The notes beneath the pieces were generated by a model, which was given only the letters and a program-made list of their open reading frames with translations, made no database searches and was not told where the DNA came from. A DNA stretch of 64,000 nucleotides from Oscheius dolichura (Eukaryota; Nematoda; Chromadorea; Rhabditida; Rhabditidae). Position numbers and translations under genes: made by a program. Position 1 is the stretch's first letter, and each line of letters starts with the position of its first letter. The DNA lies in contig OW051493.1 in assembly GCA_932521035.1 (NCBI GenBank), positions 2,914,001-2,978,000 of the forward strand, read 5' to 3'. Shown piece after piece: positions 47,997 to 57,796 of this stretch.

Positions 47997-48657
47997 ATGG
48001 CTCGCCCGAAGAAGTCTGCTTCCCCGGCGAAGACCACCGCCACCAAGACCAAGAAGGGAGGAAAGAAGACCAAGGCAAGTTTCTCCGCTCCTCTTCCGAC
48101 CTACTTCCACCGTAATCCCCTAGAAAACACACGAATTTCAGGACCCCAATGCCCCCAAGCGGGCCATGTCTGCCTTCTTCTTCTGGCTCCAGGAGAACCG
48201 CGAGAGGATAAAGAAGCCCGGAATGGGAGTCTCCGACATCGCTAAGGCCGCTGGAGTCGAATGGGGAAAACTCACAGACAAATCCGTGAGTTCTTCCGCC
48301 TATTTGGGACTTGAACTAATGACTTGGTCGCTTGCCAATCTTTTAGCGTGGCCTCTACTCAGCGAGGCAGAAGGCGCGACCATTATACAAAGACGCAGAG
48401 AGGCCGGTCACGCGGCCCGCGAGCACCTGTCACTAACCCCCGGCGACCACGCGCATTCAAACGAGCGATAGCGCGCGCGATCGTTAGGCAGCGAAGCAAA
48501 CGGCGCCGGCTGCGAACAAAGCCGCCGAGTGGGGGGAGGGGGCAGACTACAATAAGAGACATTGAGTAACTGATCTATGTTACAGAAGTGGGAGAAGAAG
48601 GCTGCCGATGACAAGAAGCGTTACGAATCTGCGATGGCAGTCTACAAGAGCCAGTAG
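47997..48657 (+). CDS. Single-box HMG (HMGB-type) chromatin protein
   Basis: HMG-box proteins bend DNA in the nucleus. Exon 1 (47997-48074) encodes a basic tail MARPKKSASPAKTTATKTKK. Exon 2 (48142-48285) begins DPNAPKRAMSAFFFWLQENR, the hallmark HMG start, followed by GVSDIAKAAGVEWGKL. Exon 3 (48586-48657) encodes KWEKKAADDKKRYESAMAVY and KSQ-stop. The box is complete (three-helix pattern with W and Y in place), but the acidic C-terminal tail of HMGB1 is absent. The first intron starts with GC, not GT (AAG then GCAAGT), a GC-AG intron. The second intron is 300 bp, long for this window, and G+C-rich in its second half. The ATG lies five bases after CTATTCCAG. Confidence 0.92.
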
Positions 48658-48831
48658 ATGACTTGCTTCCGCTCACAAGAACACGATACTCATTGTAAAT
48701 AACACTTTTGTTACTCTGTATACCTGACCAGTACCTCATTTGTTGTAGCCGACATTCCGTACAGTCAGATAAATAAACGAATAATCCAATTGATTTATGG
48801 TAGACATATGAAAAGTACAATATACGAAAAA

Positions 48832-49352
48832 TTAGTTAACAATTTTAAGTTCACCAGTAACGAGATCGACCTTTTCCTTTTCGCCAAAGATTCCAAGGAC
48901 TGTCCTAGAGCCAGGCTCTACTTGAGTAAAACCAGCATCGTGGATTACGGTACAATACAAACCCAGATCCAGAGCTTTCTGAAAATAAGGTCAAGTAGAC
49001 TAATTAAGACAAGAAAAACCTTGTGAAGTTCCATAATTTGTTCTGTATTTTCTCCTCGAACAACAATCTTGACTGCTCCATGATTCTCCCAAGCGGTCAA
49101 AGCTTCTTGTCCTTCAAAATCTTTTGAAGCCTTCCTGTATGCAGATACAGCTGCATGACCGACTTGAGCTGCTAGCTTTCCTTTTCCCATCTTGAGAGCC
49201 ATATTAACGACGAAAACCATTTTGTGTGTGCGACTGGCCTTATGAAGAGACTTCAACTTGTCCGTCAAAATGTTGCTGCTTGCTACGGAGCTGCCACTGC
49301 TCGTTATGGAGCTGCCACTGCTTGTAGGTTCTTGACTCCAATATCCTCCCAT
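48832..49352 (-). CDS. Peptidyl-tRNA hydrolase 2 family protein
   Basis: PTH2 enzymes release peptides from peptidyl-tRNA and recycle tRNA. Exon 1 encodes a Ser-rich N-terminus (MGGYWSQEPTSSGSS) and the catalytic start of the family, KMVFVVNMALKMGKGKLAAQ, then VGHAAVSAYRKA, with the invariant K, GK-x-AAQ-x-(S/G)H and A. Exon 2 (48832-48978) has GLYCTVIHDAGFTQVEPGSR (family I-x-DAG-x-T-x-(I/V)-x-G-S) and TVLGIFGEKEKVDLVTGELK, ending IVN-stop. One 41-bp intron separates them. The vertebrate mitochondrial membrane leader is not obvious. It starts 155 bp after the WDR18 stop on the same strand and likely shares its transcript. Confidence 0.93.
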
Positions 49353-49507
49353 TTATAAAGACTGAATGAAATTTATAAAGGCTGAAAGAAACACGGGATA
49401 ATGATAGAAAGGGCACTAAACCCTGAAGATAAATGTTTATACTAATGAAATAACAAATTTATAATAAAAACAAATTCAACAAAAGCATATAGCAAAATAA
49501 CAATTAA
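49353..49507 (-). promoter_or_regulatory. Putative operon intercistronic region
   Basis: Only 155 bases separate the WDR18 stop from the PTRH2 ATG. The stretch is A/T-rich and contains TTCATTCAG about nine bases before the PTRH2 ATG, a candidate trans-splice acceptor. In nematode operons, downstream genes are released in this way. The spacing is close to, but somewhat above, the usual 100 bp. Confidence 0.5.
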
Positions 49508-51369
49508 TTAGTCACCGTTAAGTATCTGCTTCGCAGAGAAACTATAAAGCTCTGCATTAATCTTGCGTAATTTTCTATTTTCGGCAGTCAATTTTGCTAT
49601 TCTTTCTTCAACTGAGGTATTTGTGTCTGCTGAAATATAATATAAGTGAAAATACTAGTAAAACAGATAATCGATAAATAAGAAGGATACCTGATGTATT
49701 GCCGTGATCAGTTTCTTGAATTACCGTTTCCTTGTGATCTTTTCCTCTAGCTCCATTCATTTTTGGATCATTGCTTTTAGCTAGCTTATTACTGGTAATT
49801 AACTGCCCTTTCGAATCTATCAGTTTATCCATTAGTGTGGTCCATTTGTTCTAAACAAATAAAATAAATAAAACAAAAATAGTAACCAAAATATGGTCTC
49901 CTTTTTTTCTCAACGTAAGCTGAATTGTTGCTCCGTTTGTTGGATTACGTTGTAGGTCGAAAACGGGTCGCCACGCTGCAGTGTATTCGGTACTGTGAAA
50001 GGTAGCCCAATTGGGTACAAAAGCCAATGTTGTTATTGGTCCGCGCATAGTGGCCACCTGTAAAGTAAGGAAAATACAAATATCAAAAAATATTTAAAAA
50101 AATAAAAAACTCACCCGTAAACATTGACGACTTCCGATTTCCCAGAGACAATATTTACCGGTAATATCTCCTGATGCTAGAATAGCGCCATCACCATTAA
50201 CTGATAGCGTGGAGATTTCATCCGAATGCCCATTAAACACGGGAATACTTTCATTCCTTTCGTCCGATGTTTGAACCAATATTTCCTTTTTGTGGCCCTA
50301 AAGTTAAAAATAACATAGAGAGAAAAAGAGTTCACCAAGCTGTAGAGATTAATTTGTGCAATATTTCCAAGATCAGAAGCTATAAAAAATCGTGATTCTG
50401 CCGGATCTAGTGCGCAGCATGTTAATGGCCGATCTGCAGAAATCTATAACAGTAAAAGTACAAATTTGAACAAGAACGTACTTTTAATAATGAAATATCT
50501 AGTGATATAGAATAGATGGTAGCAATGTGGTCTGATCCACAAGTAGCAACTCTAATATCCTGCCCATGACTCACAGCAAGACCTTTGATATGTAGGGCAT
50601 GAGCTTGCCATTTTCGAATAGGTTTAACATCTTTCTCACGTTCTCGTGATAATATCCTAAAAGTTACGAATGCAAGTTTCAAAAATTGAAATTCACTCCG
50701 AAACAATATAAGCGTGGACAGCCCCATCTTGGGAAGCTGTAATGAGAATAGATTCATCGTCGGAAAGAGCTAGTCGTGATATAGATTGATAATGTGCATC
50801 TATTACGGATAACATTTCACCTGTTGTTAACTAAAAACAAACGTTAAAAAAGGTAAAACAACTAACAAGCCAAGCATATATTTTTGATCCTATTGAAGCG
50901 AAAAGAAGAGTTCCATCTCTTGTAGCTGCCATACAGCTGACAGGACCAGCTACGACACTTTTCGAGTGGAAACGGTCTCGATTATGGACAGCAATACAAT
51001 TTAACAGAGGGCGGTCTTTAATAGCTAATATTAGATGATCTCCAGTATTTCCTAAACAACAAAATTTAATAGGAAAAAAAATTAAAAAAATTACCTAGCG
51101 ACATAACACTGCTAGCAGCTGCACCTTGTAATTCAGAGCCTTTGTAACTCCATGTAGATACACCTGTTCTTGGATCGACAACTATAGTAGAAAAAGGATC
51201 TGAACTAGATGATCCGATAAGCAACATCTAAATATGGATAAACAAGGAATAACTAAAATTTACTTACCTCAAGTGGTTTTTGTACAATATCCGGGGTGTT
51301 TTGTTTTTCTGGTATGGCACTAGTTGTTGGTTTATTAGTGGTGTCCTTGTGTTTACGAGATTTACCCAT
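49508..51369 (-). CDS. wdr-18: WDR18/IPI3-type WD-repeat protein
   Basis: WDR18 (yeast Ipi3) belongs to the PELP1-TEX10-WDR18 (Rix1) complex that matures the large ribosomal subunit in the nucleolus. The protein starts MGKSRKHKDTTNKPTTS. WD repeats include KSVVAGPVSCMAATRDGTLL, HYQSISRLALSDDESILITA, RVATCGSDHIATIYSI, and GHSDEISTLSVNGDGAILAS followed by YCLWEIGSRQCLRV. The last repeat matches human WDR18 GHRNQVTCLSVSTDGSVLLSG. The C-terminal coiled coil ENRKLRKINAELYSFSAKQI closely matches human NLRKINRDLFDFSTRFI and is the strongest family marker. There are about nine short introns. The ATG is three bases after a TTTTTCAG acceptor. Confidence 0.88.
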
Positions 51370-51672
51370 TTTCTGAAAAAGAGTAAGTGAAAACGTCACA
51401 GCTTTGGGAAAAAAGAAGTTGAAAATGATCGAGGACAACACCGCGAATACGCAAGCTGATCCGCCTAGGCGCGGCCTGTTTCAGCGCAACTGAGGTTGTA
51501 CAAATTTTGCAACTGGTTATATAAATTTTATGGGGCACTTGTGATTTGAAGCAAAAATGATAGAAATATACAGGCTATGCCAGTATAATTTCGGTATAAG
51601 TAGCAAAATATATGTAGCGTAACCTGCGGAAACGGAGAGCCGATGGGACAGATTATAAATTTTCCAGAAATT

Positions 51673-52453
51673 ATGGAGTCAGAGGAAGAACCCAAGGAAA
51701 TGCAGGCAGATCCTGTCAAAGAAGAGGCACCACCTCCAATCAAGTATGGTATCTCAGAACTCTCGGATGTTGTTCTAATTGTCGAAGGACAAGAATTTCA
51801 TGTGCACAAAATGGTAGGTTTTTTTCTGTGATTACTTTTGTTTGTAGACTCTCGCTAGCCGTTCCACTTATTTCAATGATCTGTTCTATGGAGGTTTCAA
51901 AGAGGTTTTTTTTCCATTTTTCTTTTCTTTTATTTTTTATTTAGACAAACGCGGAGAGGATCGAAATAAAGGATGTTTCTGCTATTCCCTTTAAAAGATA
52001 TATAAATAGGAGAACACAGGTTTTGGTAACCTGACAACAGCATCAGGAAGGACCAGATAAAAAAAGAGCATATCAGAGGTAAGCACAATTTCTTGTAATA
52101 ATCAGTTATATTTCAAGATTTTTGGAAAAACAGCTGCGAAATGCTAGAACTAGCTGATCGTTTCGATATAAAGAAGTCTTTTGAAAAATACTTTAGCAAT
52201 AGAGTATCATACAATAGCTGCACTACTGAAAACTGCTTCGCTTGTGTCACCGCATATATGTTCTTTTTGTCTTATGATCTTTATAACGATATACTAGAGT
52301 TTGTAAGTTGTAAATTTATTTTTTAAACACACGTTTTAGAAGAAGTATGATAACAACTTTATCAAAGAATGGCTTCAACTTGCTAAAGAGGCAAAGATTA
52401 CTCGTAATGTGACTTTCAATGCTTTGAAAAAGTACGCGCAATTTCTGAGATAG
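51673..52453 (+). CDS. BTB/POZ domain protein
   Basis: BTB proteins mediate dimerisation and often bring substrates to cullin-3 ligases. I start at the second Met (MESEEEPKEMQADP) because an AATTTTCCAG acceptor lies five bases before it. The BTB core reads ISELSDVVLIVEGQEFHVHK, then MTLASRSTYFNDLFYGGFKE and RIEIKDVSAIPFKRYI. After one or two further introns, a segment with CEMLELADRFDIKKSFEKYF corresponds to the nematode BTB helix LLELADRF. The last exon ends KKYAQFLR-stop. The usual stretch between DVS..F..(L/I)..IY and LLELADR is short and odd here, so either an exon was missed or the domain is diverged. No MATH or Kelch part is visible. Confidence 0.75.
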
Positions 52454-52515
52454 AACGCATTGTTATAGTTTGCCACTTTATTTGTTCAATTTTGTTATCC
52501 AATAAATTCGACTAT

Positions 52516-52575
52516 GTGTACTTAGGCCCGCGGGCCTAAGTTGCAAACCGATTTCCGGATCGGGCCTAAGTACAC
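52516..52575. repeat. Compound perfect palindrome
   Basis: A 22-base perfect palindrome (52520-52541, half-site ACTTAGGCCCG) is followed 19 bases later by another copy of the half-site, so that 52516-52530 (GTGTACTTAGGCCCG) and 52561-52575 are a perfect 15-base inverted pair. It lies between the convergent BTB and PLPPR-like genes. Two alternative hairpins are possible. It may be a bidirectional terminator or a tiny foldback insertion. Confidence 0.7.
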
Positions 52576-52759
52576 GCAGTCAATAAATTCATACCTTTTA
52601 TAAATTATTCATAAGATAGTCTTTCCGCTGCGAATAAAAACAGGAAAAGAAATCTTTATCAAAAGCATTGGAATAAATATCCGTGAGCGTTAGAATAAAT
52701 ATAAACGAAGGAGAATTCATAGAAAGGAACAATTTACAGACAAATTCACCACCACAGGC

Positions 52760-55480
52760 TTAGTAATGGCTATTACGATACTCCTGTTGGGTTTCGGGGT
52801 AATTTTGTTGGGGAGGACTGATCGTACGATGGAAGGATTCCGTCGTTGTCGTGACTTCATACTTTTTGTCGCGATTTCTACGATGTCGGGGAAGAGTGCC
52901 AGCTTCAGGGACTTCTTCCTCATAAACACTGGAATTTGTTTTAATTATCTTTCTGTTTTAACTGTTACTTACACATAATCCTCACGAACAGATGGAGCTT
53001 GCACACGGGGCAGACGGAACCATCTAAAGAACGGCGCCTCCGGTTCCTCCACAATGGGAGCCTTTTCCACCACCAAATGATACACCTCTTGGAAGCACAG
53101 GACACAATAGCACTGTAATATTGGTTTTTATCTTTTTTAGGGGTTGATAACAGACCAGGAAGAAGGCCACAGCACATCCCATCAGCCATCCAACCCAGAT
53201 ATCCCTCCAGTGGTTTTTATAGCCATTGATCCTTGAGAATGAGTCCACAATAGCCAGTCCAATGAATCCGAAGATGAGGAAAGGACGGAGGAGGGGGGCT
53301 CCGCGAAGATTTATCATATAGTAGATGTACAGCTGAAGGGGGATCATTTTTGGACGAGGGACAGGGGCTTACAGAAGCAAACATGGCCGAGTAGCTGGAG
53401 AAAGCGGCATGGAGAGAGGGGAAAGTCAACCAGGCGTAGCGGAGCTCCTCTGCTCCGCGATAGTTACACGCCAGGTGGGGAGACGGCGACGGCGAATGCT
53501 CCAACGGGGCTGTACAGGCGCTGAAGAATCTTCCGGTTATTTCGGTTTATATAATCCCCCTTATTTATTTTTTTTTCATTTACAAAGAGCAATTGCCTTT
53601 ACCGTTCGGTTAGATGGAATTTCTGCTATTGCTGATCTGTTTCGCCATTTTTTCACTGGCTGTTCTTGTCGGCTGCAGCGGCTCGTCGAAGCAGCAGCAG
53701 ACGGATGCCCCGCCGGCTCGCAGCACTGAGCCAAGCTCAACTTCAAAAACCAACACTATTCAGCCAAAGAAACATGAATTAAATCAGAAGGAAAAGATGA
53801 TTCAAGCCGGATTGAAGACGGGTAAAAATGCCTATCCAACGGTAGAGGATGTGCCAAGCGACTGGAGCGATAAAGTGAAAGATCCGGCAAAGAAGAATGA
53901 AGATAAAAAGTTATCAGGCGAGAAGGAGAGCAAAGACTCGAAGGAGAAGACAAGCCAGCTGGACGAGCAGATGAAGATTCCCGCCTAGCCGGCGGTCGAC
54001 TCATTACAGCCATAGGCAATGCCACTTGTATCAAATGAATTTTCATTTGATTATTTGATTTTCTTTTGTTTGTTTTATGTTATTTTATGCAAAATCTTCT
54101 GCTTTCTCGATTTTGTGCGTTAGAATTAAACCAACCTGATGGAGACATTGCACAGCGAGAGGAAGTAGGGCCGCTGGTATCCCGTCATCAATTTGATTGT
54201 ATCCACAAAAATTTGAACTATCAGAGCACCACAGAGAAATACTCCTAGAGGTTCATTTTCTTCTATTTGGTGTCAAAAACTCACCAACGAAGCGCATCAG
54301 CCGTCGGGTGAAGAGATGAACCTTGCACTCTCCACAGGTGGCGTAGACTGTCTTCCTTGGCTTTGTGCTGAACAACCAGAAAGCGATTTCTCCCAACAGC
54401 ATCTGAAATTATACTTTCTTTATTTTTCATTGATTTTATATTTCTTTTCATATTTTTCTTCTTGGTAAAGTTTTGAACCCCCCGTCGATAAAGTTCTTGA
54501 GTCGCTTTCACAAGCCGGAGGCCAGAATGGACTGTTTGCTGATGCGCTTCTAGGAGTGGACACACATTGTGTTAAACAGTGACTAATGACGAGAAAAGAA
54601 ACATCATCGCGAGGGGTGTATAGCAACCTCGTTTTTTTTGGAATCTCGTGAGTTTAGAGGCTGACAGGGCGAACTGCCTCGTCTTTGCTGCCGAGACTTT
54701 ACGGGTGTTATTTTTCGAAGGAATCGACCTCCACCCTCGGCTGCCTAATTTCCTCAGAATTACGGTAGTTTCGATTCTCCCGAAATAATTTTCCCCTTGA
54801 AAAGGAGGAGAAACTCACGACAACGGGTGGTAAAACGAAGGCAAGAGTATAAAGAAGCGGGTAAGAGACGTAGACTTCGAAATCTTCGGGGGCAAAGTTC
54901 GGCTTGTAGAGGTGGATATCCTTACAGTAGAAGACGCGGTGGTGGAAGGGAAACACGGACGTGAATCTGAAAAAGCGGCCGTCTTTCCCTTTTTCTGTCC
55001 CCTGCTGGTATGGCCAATCCTCGCTACTCAATCAAAAAGCGCTTGACACCCCCCACACCGGGCAAATAACGGAAGTCGGCTCCCCTCTCTATGGTCAATT
55101 TTTACCTCAAATAGTACCAGAGCGCCCAGAGACAGGCTAATCCGACGATGTGAAGGATAAAAGTCGGCAAGTTGAAGAAGTTGATGGTCGGTCGGGGACG
55201 GACCGTGGCCACGCCATACTGACTCGCGGAGAAGACCTGAAACTGAGCCCCGTCTATGAGAAAAACGGAGGCCGACCTCGGATTGGGCCCTCGAGGGCGG
55301 CACACTCATCCCTCGATCTATTTTGGGATCGAGCTGCGCGTGCAGCTGACGCTGCTTCTTCTTCACTGAAAAAGAGACGAATTCGGATGGGAAAGACGGG
55401 GAAAATGGAAGAATTTCAGAGAAAATAAGGGGAGGGGGCGGGAGAGAGACCGTGCCGTGGGTGTGGAACCACTGGGTGCG
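52760..55480 (-). CDS. Phospholipid-phosphatase-related (PAP2/PLPPR-like) membrane protein
   Basis: PAP2-superfamily proteins have six helices and act on lipid phosphates; PLPPR members are neuronal relatives that often lost catalysis. Readable parts in order are RPRPTINFFNLPTFILHIVG and LACLWALWYYL (helix 1), FPFHHRVFYCKDIHLYKPNF, SYPLLYTLAFVLPPVVV with LLGEIAFWLFSTKP, and LFTRRLMRFVGVFLCGALIV. Motif 1 is TIKLMTGYQRPYFLSLCNVS, motif 2 is AWLTFPSLHAAFSSYSAMFA, and motif 3 is SFSRINGYKNHWRDIWVGWL. The tail is polar and ends QQEYRNSHY-stop. RFVGVF and GYQxPYFL resemble PLPPR proteins, but catalytic K, R, P, S, H, and S-R-H-D are kept; only Gly of PSGH is Leu. The 5' end is uncertain: Ser/Thr/Ala/Arg-rich exons reach at least about 55480. 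Confidence 0.82.
53614..53988 (+). CDS. Small secreted or anchored charged protein, nested in PLPPR-like intron
   Basis: This intronless 124-residue protein has a hydrophobic leader MEFLLLLICFAIFSLAVLVG followed directly by CSGSSKQQQ and a low-complexity hydrophilic chain (SSTSKTNTIQPKKHELNQKE, then TGKNAYPTVEDVPSDWSDKV), ending DEQMKIPA-stop. It lies on the opposite strand inside the PLPPR-like intron that runs from about 54125 down to 53526. The leader-GC-charged tail layout matches the gene at 41597-42050. Signal-peptide cleavage before or at GC, or a signal anchor, are both possible. Function unknown. Confidence 0.72.
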   Translation: MEFLLLLICFAIFSLAVLVGCSGSSKQQQTDAPPARSTEPSSTSKTNTIQPKKHELNQKEKMIQAGLKTGKNAYPTVEDVPSDWSDKVKDPAKKNEDKKLSGEKESKDSKEKTSQLDEQMKIPA

Positions 55481-55950
55481 GTAGTTGAGAGCACAAATAT
55501 ATTAGTCAGACGATTTTCTATGGAGAAAAGACAACTTCCAGGGCTGACTAATCAGAGAAACACAGAGGATTCGGTAATCAGAATGGGGCGAGAGATAGGC
55601 TGGAGACAGAAGAAATGTGGCAGGTTGGGGCACTTGAAAATGGGAACCAGGACGAAAATGTGAGGATCTCCAGAAAGAGGAGCGGGTGAAGAGCGAGACG
55701 GAGAGACCGCGAGAGGCTACGGCTAGTACAGTGGGCCTGCGCAAACAGCCTCGACTCTGGGCCCCGGTCAGCGCGCCGGATTCGACGGCCGGCAGGACCG
55801 GAAAGAGCACAACACGCACGTTTCCGCCTCCGGTGCTAAGGAGGAGTCGCCGTCTCTTTCTTCTCCCCAGGGGAAAAAGACAGGAATTAGGCATGTTGGC
55901 AAACGGCGGGACGAGGGAGGCCGGAACATGGAATTGGGGGAACTGTATTT

Positions 55951-56610
55951 TTATTGGCTGAACAATGTCTCAAAGGGGATCTTTCTCAACTTTTCCAGCA
56001 TGGTCTTCATCGTGGCGCCGTCTTCAAACTGATCCACGCATTTCGTACTGTAAGAATATTTTTTACTCGGGGAAATGAGCAGACTTACACGCAATATTGC
56101 GAGTTGCCGGCAGCGTGACCAATTCGCTGTCTCTCTTCATCGGGAGACATTGTTCCTGGAGCAGGTACGGCTACTTTAATGCATGCTTCCTGACACACTG
56201 CATGGCGATGGTCTTCATTACAATGAATGAAGACAAAACAGCTCTAAAACATGATTTCTAATACAAAAGGGAGGCAACATGCGACTTTTAATTCGTAAGG
56301 TGAGACAACGCAAACTTTCGCTCTTTTTGGCCAAAAAGACCAGTCAGCATCGCATATTCTGGCTATGTTTGCTGGTTAGGAAACCAGAAGCTACTGGAAA
56401 AGGCAGTTCTTGTGAAAAGGAAGCGCAAACCGTTGGCTACGTTAGTTTCTGTATTCTGCATTTTTTTTGTATTTCTCTTGTTGAATACTACTTGTACATT
56501 ATAAAATACGATTATTACGATTATATTCCTGATTATTTTATAGAATAACAGACACAAAGTAAAGAGAAACTAACCATAAGGCAAAAAACGGTGAGCATGG
56601 GATGGTGCAT
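55951..56610 (-). CDS. Small cysteine-rich, probably secreted protein
   Basis: Two 3' exons are clear. One (about 56094-56247) encodes SCFVFIHCNEDHRHAVCQEA, then CIKVAVPAPGTMSPDEERQR and NSQYC. The other (55951-56050) encodes VTKCVDQFEDGATMKTMLEK and LRKIPFETLFSQ-stop. Six cysteines in pairs suggest three disulphides. A possible first exon at about 56575-56610 (MHHPMLTVFCLM then a GT donor) could supply a signal peptide, but the linking exon is not resolved. The end resembles that of the cut gene at the right edge (C-x3-C, then a helix with EKL-(R/K)-KI). Function unknown. Confidence 0.55.
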
Positions 56611-57193
56611 GACTGAATAGGCAAACACTGGCATCTGTGCCGGGTGATCTTTTTCATATATTGATCATGAGACACATGAATGTCGCTTTTTTCACGCTGT
56701 GTAATTAGACGCCTTCCAACGGCAACAGACGAAGCAATCCTTGAACTGTTCTTATTCATTCATTTATCGCCCTGGACAGAATGGCCGAATAGTCCGAGGT
56801 GCTTGACGGAGGGCCATTTACGACTGCTTAGTGGACAAGCAAGGGCTCTCTCTTAGTTTGCCCCGATTGGGAGGGTTGGCAAATAGGCTAACAGCGAAAT
56901 TCTTTAGCCGATTACGGCAAGAGTTGCCTGGAGAGATTGACGATACTGTGCCCTTCGGATTTTTGGATCTGGATTTCACTTTGTTTCGGGATAGAAACAA
57001 TAAAATCAGCCGAGCTAGCAAACAGCCTTGTTTACAGGATAATAGATTCAGTTCATTCAATAACAGCAAAGCGATGCCGACAAGAAACGATCGATCTTTG
57101 TATGAAGAAAAGATCATTCACTTTTGAAGTCCATCAGGGAAGATTTCCTTGATCCACACAACTGTAAGCCGTTTTGTAATTATTTTTTTTTTG
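56611..57193. other. Interval with an unassigned open frame
   Basis: A 98-codon plus frame (56831-57127; MDKQGLSLSLPRLGGLANRL) has fair composition (GEIDDTVPFGFLDLDFTLF) but no acceptor near its ATG, no exon partner and no family match. Nothing else is supportable here. Confidence 0.3.
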
Positions 57194-57529
57194 TTATTTC
57201 TCACGCTGCAATCCAGTCTGATCATTAGATTCCTGGCTGATTCCGCCTGAAATACCTTCCTCAATATTGGCATTATTGCCTAAAACGGCACTTCTCATAT
57301 ACGGATAACCTAACCCAATGATTTAGAAGCAGCACTAATAAAAATAGAAGGCTCTTCTACCCTGGTGGTGATGCTGATAACATAAGAAAGCCGCTCTATA
57401 TATATATTGTACGGGGGCGAATATGGCTTCACCATTGTTTGAAGGCAGCACCGTCTCTACTTCCATCTGCTTTTGTATGTATAAGGCTTTGATAGCTATT
57501 TTCTCCTCTTCTGCTTCTTGGCTATCCAT
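57194..57529 (-). CDS. Small hydrophilic protein
   Basis: Three exons give about 81 residues: MDSQEAEEEKIAIKALYIQK, then VLPSNNGEAIFAP, HHHQGYPYMRSAVLGNN and a tail ending DQTGLQREK-stop. Introns are 38 and 51 bp with GT-AG ends and consistent phase. The HHHQGYPYMRSAVLGN segment faintly recalls the conserved end of the SOSS-complex subunit C (INIP), but this is too weak to name it. It lies 267 bp downstream of CCT2 on the same strand. Confidence 0.5.
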
Positions 57530-57796
57530 AGTCTAGAGTTTAAAAAGAAACGTGAACAACAAGGATTGCTTGCTGTATGGGGGAATAGGCAATGTGGTGT
57601 GCCCAACATTGGTTTCTTCTTCGCAACATAAGTGGGAGGAATACAGAAGGTTGCTAATGAGAAGACTTACTCCCTCCCCAACGTTTTCAAAGACGAACCA
57701 AAAAAGCTATGAGATTCATATAAAATGAAAAAAATTAACAAGCAAAAGTCAACTCGGAAGAAAACAATAAAACGAAGAATCGGCAAATTGAAGATC

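Noticed and set aside
48295-48350. tRNA-B-box-like GTTCAAGTCCC (minus) in the long HMG intron
   Set aside because: Shares GCAAGCGAC with the 21.4 kb tRNA-like piece, which hints at a SINE family, but the match is too short to support without a genome search.
56831-57127. 98-codon plus frame
   Set aside because: No start-site acceptor, no exon partner and no family match; kept only as an unassigned frame in the interval note.
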